A stretch of DNA of 64,000 bases from Montifringilla adamsi (taxonomy: Eukaryota > Chordata > Aves > Passeriformes > Passeridae), in NCBI GenBank assembly GCA_017590115.1, contig JAGGNK010007559.1, positions 3,928,020 through 3,992,019 of the forward strand. Reading direction: 5' to 3'. Position 1 is the stretch's first letter. Each line of letters opens with the position of its first letter. Of the stretch, positions 55,433-64,000 are shown one piece after another. The notes under the pieces are model-generated. The model saw only the letters and a program-made list of their open reading frames with translations, searched no databases and had not been told where the DNA came from. The position numbers and the translations under genes were made by a program.

Positions 55433-58400
55433 ATGGAGGCCGCCGCCGCCGAGGCCGAGGTGCGGCTCCTCTTGCAGGAGGCTCGGGAGAGCATCGAGGC
55501 GGCGCGGAGCTACCGGCGGGAGCTGCAGCAGCGGCTGCGGGGGCTGCACCAGGCGCGGGAGCAGGTGGGAAAGCGGGCCGGGACGGGACCGGGCTCTCCG
55601 GAGCTGCCCCAGGAGCAGCGGCCGGAGCCCTGCCCGGGCTGTGCTGCCCGGTGCCCGCAGGCGGGCCCGCTGCCGGTGGCCGGCACGAGGGACCCCTCTG
55701 CGGGGCGGCGGGCCCTGGCCGCTCCTTTCCCGGGGCTCGGTGTTTGTCTGTGGTTCCTGTGCGCCGGGAGAGCCGGGATGGGGCTCAGGTGTGGGGCGGG
55801 TGGAGGAGGGCGAGCCCCGCGCACCGGGGGTGATGAGAGCCCCGGGACCCCGGTGGCCTCGGGGGTGCCCGAGGCGGAGCGCGTGGGAATGGCAGATGTG
55901 CGACGTGTCGGAGGAAAGGGATGCGAGCTGAAGCCTGTTACTGAGCTGAGCTTCATTTTGTGGGACCAGAGGGAGCTTTCCCAGGCAAGAATAAATATCT
56001 TAAAGAAGTTCGTTTTCCAGAGTAGCTGGGATGCCACCTCTGATTTAATAGGGTGCGCTGTGCCCATCTTCACATCGGGTACCTGCCTGGACCGGCCGCT
56101 CCCTGGCGCGGGTGCTGTGCTGAGGGCTGCTGTCCCCATGCACCGCAGTGCCTGGCTCACGTACTCGTGGGTCAGGCAGGAGGGCTGCCAGCATTCCAGG
56201 TTAGCTGGTTTGTCTGCAGCCGGGCACAGCTCCCGTCGGGACTGGGAGCCCCGCCGGGAGATGCCGGGGCAGATAGGCAGCTGTGGGCAGGGAGAGCCGC
56301 AGTGCCGGGCCGGCTCCTCTGCTCCGGCAGCCTCTCGGCGTGGGCAGGTGTGCCGACTGGAGGTGATGCCTTGCTGTCTTTGATTCAGCTCTGCGAGGGG
56401 TGAATAAAAACCCAAACAAAACCAAACTTAGGGAGTGTTTCCGTGGTGACCTGTTAGTTTTTCTGAAGCGGATCACGTTAGTGCAGAAACCTGCTGTGAA
56501 TCTGCTGGGTGCGTGTCCCGCTCCCAGAGCGTGTGGGTGATCATTGGACATTAAATTAGGCAGCACTGAAACCACAGACTGCTTAAGAAAATGAATTGTT
56601 CATGGCTGTCTTTCATCAAAACCTTGTCATCTCAAAGTGTTGCTTGGCAGTTCCGAGGGCAGTGAGAGGCAGCCCATGTGCCTTTGTGCAGTGGGTGTGT
56701 AGTTAGCTCACCTTTCCTTTTGCTCTTGGGGACAATTCCCTTGCTGTGTGCGCGTTTCTGTTGTCTCTCTTTCCATGTTTTTGTTTTCTCTCTTTCCGTC
56801 TTCAGCACCACTTGCTGTTTTGTGCACATCCAAGAGTTCCCTGTGTTCCCAGAGTGCTGAGTGTGCTGGACTGGGGTTTGTATAGTGGCAGCTTTATTTT
56901 TTGAGGACTGGTTGGCTGATGTGGTGGGACTGGATCACTCAATGTTCCATCCTTTGGACCAATGGGATGTGATTTTCCTCAAGGTTCATAGAGCTCTGTG
57001 TGTTCAGGGACTTGCATTTCCTCTTTTGCATGATGAGCAGTATCTAATTCTGGGGCTGAGCTGCTGAATTTGTATCTGCCTGTAATGGAGGTAAAATGCT
57101 TGGAGGAGTGAGTGTTCTGTCTTCCTTTGCCCCTCCCCTTCACAAAGCTAAATACTTCCTTTTTTTTTTTTCCTCAAGTATTGAACTTACAAGAAAAGGG
57201 AAACAGAGCTGTGTGGCAGCTGCAGAGCTTCATGAGTATTTGGTGAAGAGGAAATTTATTTTACCTAACCAGAGAACTTCCTGTGTTGGTTGTCTGTACT
57301 TCTAAAGATCTAGAAATTATGTGTAAGGCTGTCAGCATGTTGCGGCATTTCCTTGTGTGCGTGACTTAGAAAAGTTGTTCACAGGGAGATGTTTACTTCT
57401 GATTTTTGCATCTTTAGATCAGGGACGTTCAAGTGTGTTTTCTTCCCTAAAAGCCAGATTCAGCAAGTTTGCAGACATTTTAATGAGCACTTGTAGAACC
57501 TTCTGTGGTCGGGTTCTTCCGGAATCAAAACAGACTTGCTGTTCACCCTGTCCAGTCACCAAGAGTAGCTTTTTGAACAAAATTTAAAAGAAAGCAGTTT
57601 TGTGAGGATTTTAAAAATCCAGTGAAGTGATAGCACTTGGAAAAGTGCTCCTAGATAGTCTTCTAAAAGTCTGATAGGTTTTTGTTTGCAAGGAAGATTA
57701 CCAGAGGATGGCAGAGTGGTTTTTAAGTAGGATTACAGCAGTGGGGTTTTTTTGAGGGGCAGCAGGGAGGAGATCTACAGAGCATTTGGATTTTTCTGAC
57801 AAGAAAAATTCCTTGATTGAAGCACCCATAACCCAAGTTGTGTTTTGCTTAGTTAATATGCTCTTCCCCTAGTCCAGGCTAGTTTCTTTGCCTCCCTCCC
57901 TGCTGTACATGTACTAAAAATGACTTCACTAATTTGTTAACTGCCAGTGGTCATTTTTTAAAGCAGACTCCACTTGCAGCTTTTCTGCAGTAAGTGTGGA
58001 TGAGATGCTTCAGAAAAATAAAATTTTTATTTATTTATTTTATTTATTTATTTACCTTTATCCTGAATCCTTCTTTCCTGTTACCTGAATCCAGATCAAA
58101 GACAGTGCAACACTGACCAGAGATGTGCTTGAGCAGCATTTTAGCGATTTGAAAGGGACCCTGAAGAAGCTGCTGGACGAGCGACTGATGTCCCTGCTGC
58201 AGGAAGTGGATGTCATAGAGCAGGAGAGCATCAAGCCCCTGGATGAGTGCCAGAAGCTGATAGAGCACGGAGTCAGCACGGCAGATGATCTGCTCCGGGA
58301 AGGTGAGGCAGGACCTGGTGCTGAGTCTGAGCTCTGCCTTCCACTGTGGGTCTGTCAGAGGTCTGGAGTATTCCCATTACTATCACTGTGCTTGGCTCAT

Positions 58401-61400
58401 TTTGGACTTAGCTCAAACTAAATGTTAAGAATTGGGTAGATGTAGTGAAGAGCTGATCATTATTATCTCCTACAAATCTGTATTTCAGCATTTCACTCCA
58501 ATCCGAGGGTGTACGTATGTCAGTGTAGCCTCTCCTGGAGGGCAGGAGGGATCTATTTGACAATTACTTCACTGCAGAGACATTCTTACCTCTCCAGGGT
58601 AGACAGAAAAATATATCAGGCTATTTTGAATTGTGGGTCCCACTATATCAAAGTGTCTGTTTTGGTGCAGTAGATTATGTCTGTCTTGCTGAAATAGCAG
58701 CTGAAATAAACACATTGTCCCCTGAGTGTGATTATGTTTGCTGTTGGTGGGGAACATGAGGAATCAAATGGCCACTGTATGGGGAAAATTTCTCTAAAAA
58801 GTCTGGAGATAAGGCAGACAAAAATGGACATGTGAAATATTACTGTAAGGGCCAGACTATACCCTGCTGATGCTAAATACCTCGGCAGAAAGGAATGTCA
58901 CTCTTGCCTGTTTTCCCCAGGCTGGAGAACCTACTGGGAGCATGTCTGAGCCATGAGTGTGTTGGCAGTTTCCTTGCATTGTTCTCATGTCTCAACTTTA
59001 ACTTTCCTTCAGCATGAGCTCAGTTCTGGGAGCTCAAGCACATTGAGCTGTGTCCCAGGGGTGGGAAAGCTCCCAATTCCTCCTCAGCCCTGAGCTTTGT
59101 GCTGGCTGGGAGCTCAGTGCCTCCTGCTCACAGGAGCAGTGATCGTGTTTAAGGATTAATTTGCTGGGGTTTTTTCTACCACCAGAGCAGTGGGACAGCT
59201 GGTATTCACCTTGATTTTAAGTCTCAGGTTACTGAATCAGCGTGCTGGCAGAAGTTTTTTGTGTGAAATTCTGTGGGATCTGATGAGAAGCTGACTCGCT
59301 GCAGTTCCCGTTCCCCCGGTGCTCTGAGCAGCAGCATCACCCAGGGAGCAGCAGCATCACCCAGGGCCATGGGCAGGACCAGCACAGGCTGCAGCTGGGG
59401 CACAGAGGAGTTAAGCCTCTGTGGTTATTAAATCTCCTGCTGCCAATTATGACGTGTGCTTTCCTTCAGAGATTTGTAACGTGTGTAATCCTCCACTTGG
59501 AAAAGGACTGAGCTTGCTGAAGTTGTAAATTACCCTAAAGTCAGCAGAAGGAGACTGGAACATGTCTCTGTAAGATGAAGTGTGTGATGCTACTTTATAT
59601 GGAAAGCTTAGGAAAGTATTTGTATTTATCTCCACACATTATTGCATGGATTAGATTATTTCCTTCATTGTGACAATAGTACCATTTTGATTGTGGCAAA
59701 TAGAACAATGATTGACATTATTTCTTGCTTTTAAGTGCCTGCTTTTTTATTTTCTGATCAGTGAATGTGCTTTCCCTTTTTCTTCATTTAAAATTAGTAG
59801 AGAAAGGGATTAATAATCCTGGTTTTTTTGTCATCTGACCCCAGTTCTACTTCTGTCTGAGACCTGAGGCAAATTATTACATCTGTTACGGGTGTGTCTA
59901 GAGGTAGCTTTCAGAGCTTCAAAAGTTGCTAGATAGGCTTTATATTATTACCTATAATTGCATTTTCTAGCTAAGACTAGCGAGAGTGCTTCACACTTAA
60001 TTGGTTGTTCATGTCAGAACTGGTTATTCTTTGAAGCAAAGAATGCCTTCTGTGGATGGTGTCTCATTAGAAATATTTTTACTGTTTGGTTGCAGGAGAG
60101 AGTGCAGTTGATGGAGATGTGGGACAACAGAATGAGAAACTTTGCAACTTTACAAAAAAAGCTTTACATATTCAGCTAGATAGGTAAGACACCAAAATTC
60201 TGAGGTGGTTTGAGGCAGTGGCACTTGTGCCCTTATTTTCAGGGGATCTTTTCTCCTTTGAAATAAAAGCTTTCTGCTCCATTGCCTCAAAAAATTAATT
60301 TGAGGTGCTGCTGTCCTGCTTGTTACTCAGACTTTCTTTGGGGCTGGCACTCACAGAATGGAGGGGGTTTTCACCCTCCATATGTCCTGTGGAAATAAAT
60401 GCTGTTTATTTGTGAAGGATGAAGCCACTGCCTGCGGAACAGCCTGTGTTTCAGAGTGTTTGCTGACAAACAGTCTGCTTAGGGCTGAAACACAATGTTT
60501 TCTGAGTCTTTTAAGTTTGGAGTGCACGTGCCAATTTCTGCAGCTGTTCTCTCTTTGCAAATCTGCACAGATTCAAGTGTATGGATGAAATATGAATTTG
60601 TGGAAGCTGGCCCCTCTCATTACAGCAAACTTTCCTTTCTCAGCTTACCAGAAGTGCCCTCCTTGGTTGATGTGCCTTGTTTATCTGCCCAGCTGGATGA
60701 CTGCCTCCTTACTATATTGAAAAATCAAATATTCAGACATGGAACTGTGGCATCCCGCCCACCTGTACAGCTGGAGGAGTTTGTGGAAAAGCCTGGAGGT
60801 ATTTTAGTCAAATGGTGTAAGGTAGGTAAAATATCCTGTGTGAAATTCCTTTAGACTTGAGTTTTTTCTAAAAAAAACCCAAACAATCCACTTTCTTGCT
60901 GAGCTCTCTACTACCTTCCAAGGACTAGTCCACTCCAGTGTGGAGTAAAGAACTTGAGAAGAGGTTTTTTTTTGTAAGTGTGTCATTTAAAGACAAGGTA
61001 GTGCAGTGATGGTGTGTGGCTGGTGCTGGGGTTTGTGTCTGCCTGCAGTGACACTTGATTTAGCAGCCCCAGGATGAGGCTGGACCTGCTCTGTTATGCT
61101 TTTACCCCTAAACACGTTTGTGTTCCTAGGGAGATGCAGTGGGTAGAAAAAGAAAATATTATTATATTAGCTACTCCAGTACCCTTTCTCTTCAACACAC
61201 AAAAACCACTGCTGTGGTCTGATGTGGTTTAGTTGTTGTTGGACAGCTCTCTGCTCCTTGGCAGCATCAAACAAACCTTTGTTGTTCTAGCAACAGCCAC
61301 TGATTGCTGGCCACCCTGAAGGATGTGGACTCAGGTTGTTAAACCATAGGCACTGCTCTCACGTGGGGTCTGATCTTCTGTGCTGTACAGGATTTCCCTG

Positions 61401-62810
61401 AATTTGGTTGTGCCTGGGGGATAATGGAGGGGTTTTTTTGAGGGGGTGTGTGTAAATATCTTTTGACTCAGAGATATCAAAGAACTGAAAAACATTCCCT
61501 GGAACAGTTTATGAAGGACAGCACTAATTTTCCCTTGCTGTTAAAAACTGGCACAGAATTTCTTCTGCAAAGTTGTTTTCAGCTTTTTGGCTGAAGGATC
61601 TTTTTATATCTCTGCTAGAATGAACAGCCTTCTGTTCAATGTTTCTTCTTCTGTAGATATTTTCTAACTGTAATAAAATAATTCTGATACATCTGTTGGT
61701 TCAGACAGTGCTGTCACTTTCTACAAGGCACATTTCCTGCTCTGAGGTACCTCGTGAGTCTGCTCTCCTGCAGTGCTGTGTGCCCCGCAGAGGGGAAGGG
61801 AGCCGGAGGGCTCCTTTCTGACGCAGTGAACGTTTCTGCAGGTGGATGAGGACTTCACGGCCCAGGACTACCGGCTGCAGTGCCGCAAGAGCCCCGCCAG
61901 CCCCTTTGAGGACGTGTACGTGGGCTCGGAGCCGGAGTTCATGGTGCTGCACCTGGACCCGCACGTGGATTACCAGTTCCGCGTGTGCGCGCGCGGGGAC
62001 GGGCGGCAGGAGTGGAGCCCCTGGAGCGTGCCCCAGATCGGCCGCACCTCGCTGGTGCCCCACGGTACTGCCCGGCCTCACCCCCAGGGATGGAGCTGCT
62101 GCTGTGGGACGGGCTGTCCCTGCCTCTGGGGGCTCTGTGTGGCGTGGCGTGAGCTGTCCCTCTGTCCTACAATGTATTCTTGGCTTCCTTGGCTGAGGGA
62201 CACTCAGTGAACCTTTCACAGGTGGCTCACTGCTTCCTTAGCCTTGGAAAGCATGTGAGCCAGAAGAAAAGCATTATTTTTTCTTCTCCCTCACCACAAC
62301 ATAAGGATTTTTGATGACCTGCAGCTCATAACAAGCTCTTATCTTGGAGAGAGGAAAACTTAAATTTTCTCTTCACTTACAAATTTCTAAGCGCAGTGGG
62401 TAATGAAGGCTTTCCTTTTCTTACAATAAGACTTGGCAGGGATTGTAGCAAAGAGTGAACTCCTGGTGAACTCTGAGCTGGAAAATACTTTTTGTAATTA
62501 CAATTTATTTGAAAAACAAATCTCTCCATAAGAAAAAGGCAAAACTGGCCCCTGTTTTTAACATAGCTTAAGCTGCATGAGGTGGACTGAGTACACATTG
62601 GGACTGCTTGCTTTTGCACAAACAGGACCAAGTTGAGGTTCACAATTTTCTTGCTTTTTTGTTTGTTTTCTTTGAAGAATGGACAACTGGTCTGGAGGGT
62701 TACAGCTTGAGCAGTCGAAGAAACATAGCACTGCGGAACGATTCTCAGTCGTGCGGTGTGCTCTACTCCAAAGCTCCCACTTATTTCTGTGGGCAGACAT
62801 TAACATTCAG
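55433..62810 (+). CDS. CRLF3: CRLF3, cytokine receptor-like factor 3, 3' end missing
   Basis: CRLF3 is a cytoplasmic protein with an N-terminal coiled coil, a fibronectin-III domain and a SPRY domain. It has been linked to STAT3 signalling, cell-cycle control and platelet formation in mammals, and an insect orthologue acts as an EPO-responsive receptor (family knowledge; mechanism unsettled). Six exons: 55433-55564, 58095-58302, 60096-60183, 60644-60821, 61842-62064, 62678-62810. They join in frame to 320 codons plus two bases of about 440. Residues 1-115 include the coiled coil (LLLQEARESIEAARSYRREL). The FN3 domain has EDVYVGSE.EF, DYQFRVCARGDG and a WSPWS box at 260-264, the class I cytokine-receptor signature. 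The last exon begins the SPRY domain (EGYSLSSRRNIALRND). Exon 6 ends at a GC donor. The remaining exons lie past the window. Confidence 0.96.
58026..58054. repeat. (TTTA)n microsatellite
   Basis: About seven slightly interrupted TTTA units lie 40 bp before the acceptor of CRLF3 exon 2. Length variation here could lie close to the splice branch region. Confidence 0.9.
59326..59365. repeat. 20-bp perfect tandem duplication
   Basis: The unit GAGCAGCAGCATCACCCAGG is repeated twice head to tail in CRLF3 intron 2. Confidence 0.9.
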
Positions 62811-64000
62811 GCAAGTCCTTTTTGGGAGGCTGGTGGCTGGTGTCACATCTGAGTTGTGTGTAAACCTGAGGCATGTTTGAGTTGTAAATCAGCTCAGCTC
62901 CAGTCAAGGTAGTGCCTCTATGTGACCTCTGACCTTCCTTTAGTTCTGCTTCCTGGCTTTGTAGGAAAACACCTGATGTTTTTGTAGGACCTGCGCTTAT
63001 ATAAAAGTAAGTGAACTCCTGAGGGATGGTAAAATATAGCTCATGCTGAGCAGATCTGTGGAATGTTGAACTTCCTGATGTTTTGTAGCAGCTGTTACTG
63101 ACTGAAGTCAGTGGAGCATTGCCTCTAGTTCCTTTTAACCTTGGGTCAGGGGTGCTTTCCTTCCCAGACTAATCACTGGCTCTGAAGACTTTGGACATGA
63201 AAACACTGATGTGCTGTCTGGCAACAATGCCTTTAACATTTGAGATAATTAGTGCTGGTCAGACTACTGCTTGAAACTGGCATTAGAAGATCCAGAGTGA
63301 AGGGATCTTGTGAATTTCAAGCTTTCCATTTGACACAGAACATGATTAAAAACCTTGGCAGCTTTGCTGCCTGTCATCCTATCCCTGAGATGATGCTGTT
63401 TAACAGGGTATGAGGAATGTCCTTGTGGGTATGTCAGTTGTGATTACAGACCTCAGAGACTCTGAAGCTTTGTTTAATCTTTTCCCTGGTTAAATAAAAC
63501 TACTTGCTGTACAGCAGGCAGCCCCCACAGACAATTGAAAAGGGCTGTTAATGACATTTTCATGACTTATTCCATGGTGTTTCATTTATCCCTTCCTGAT
63601 AATGGATTATGTTAACTTTAGATGGTTGTAGTGTGAAGATGTATTCAGTTGCCCTGTTTGAGATGGATAAAAAGATCTAAAGCTTTCATTTGAAATCTGT
63701 TGCTAGATTTAACTTCTCTTGGCTCAGCAGTGCCTGTGAAATTAAAGGCAGAACTTTGAGGTTTCCCTTGGTTCTCTCTCAGTCCAGTGCTTTTTATCAT
63801 TTTTTTATTGGTAGCATGTGAAAATGTTTTGCTTCACATTTTGGTTATGGACTTCTCTCCAAGAGGAGATTGTTTCAGGATGGCAGAGCTCAAACAGGCA
63901 CGTGTCCACAAGAACTATCGTGACACGAATCTTGAGACTGAAGACAACCTCAAAAATTGGTTTTGTTCTTCTTCCAAGGTCCAAGAGTAGCTTCTTGTTT
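62811..64000 (+). other. CRLF3: CRLF3 intron 6, incomplete
   Basis: This intron starts with GCAAGT rather than GTAAGT and runs to the window end. The next human exon would begin with the VETVGQP segment of the SPRY domain, and nothing like it is found here. Confidence 0.75.

Larger units (their letters stand above)
55565..60095 (+). other. CRLF3: CRLF3 introns 1 and 2
   Basis: Intron 1 (55565-58094) and intron 2 (58303-60095) are the largest CRLF3 introns. The 5' part of intron 1 is still CpG-rich, which makes long spurious open frames. A (TTTA)n microsatellite is at 58026-58054 and a perfect 20-bp tandem duplication at 59326-59365. I see no other gene inside. Confidence 0.75.

Noticed and set aside
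55310..56383. 357-codon plus-strand open frame over CRLF3 exon 1
   Set aside because: It is CRLF3 exon 1 read through into intron 1 from a non-ATG start. Homology stops exactly at the GT donor at 55565.

Overview
The window is vertebrate nuclear DNA and almost certainly avian. It shows multi-exon genes with short introns, CpG-rich 5' ends, and two fragments of a CR1 LINE whose 3' end carries the bird-type ATTCTGTGAT/GGTTGG...GACCTCTGAGATCATC signature. Which bird cannot be read from the sequence; the CR1 flavour fits a passerine. The gene set (RHOT1, RNF135, ADAP2, ATAD5, CRLF3) is the bird counterpart of the human 17q11.2 NF1-flanking block. Exon models below were built by hand from splice consensus, reading-frame phase and remembered human orthologues, and every joined coding sequence stays in frame.

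Layout, left to right. 1-5112: last visible intron of RHOT1, no recognised exon. 5113-21214 (minus): RHOT1 (mitochondrial Rho GTPase 1), 18 coding exons, terminal exon not found in the window. 21215-23042: RHOT1 CpG promoter, a CR1 insertion and the RNF135 3' UTR region. 23043-28304 (minus): RNF135/RIPLET, six exons, intact 462-aa RING plus PRY-SPRY protein. 28305-29853: short intergenic stretch. 29854-36719 (minus): ADAP2, ten exons, 363 aa. 36720-40137: CpG promoter, 2.2 kb of unrecognised intergenic DNA and the ATAD5 3' UTR. 40138-54846 (minus): ATAD5, 23 exons, 1824 aa with one copy of a tandemly duplicated exon. 54847-55432: compact bidirectional promoter. 55433-64000 (plus): CRLF3, first six coding exons; its 3' end lies beyond the window.

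The genes do not form one pathway. RHOT1 moves and anchors mitochondria. RNF135 activates RIG-I signalling. ADAP2 is an Arf6 GAP with reported antiviral activity in mammals. ATAD5 unloads PCNA after replication. CRLF3 is a cytokine-receptor-like FN3/SPRY protein.

The most interesting signal is a nearly perfect 250-bp tandem duplication in ATAD5 (44681-45185). It carries a complete 65-nt exon of the AAA+ region with functional-looking splice sites on both copies. Only one copy can be used without shifting the frame, so the pair is either a fresh mutually exclusive exon pair or a collapsed-allele assembly error. Other points of note are an intact RIPLET gene (reported lost in some birds), RNF135 sitting directly beside RHOT1, no TEFM between ADAP2 and ATAD5, and three perfect CRE palindromes within 60 bp in the ATAD5/CRLF3 promoter.
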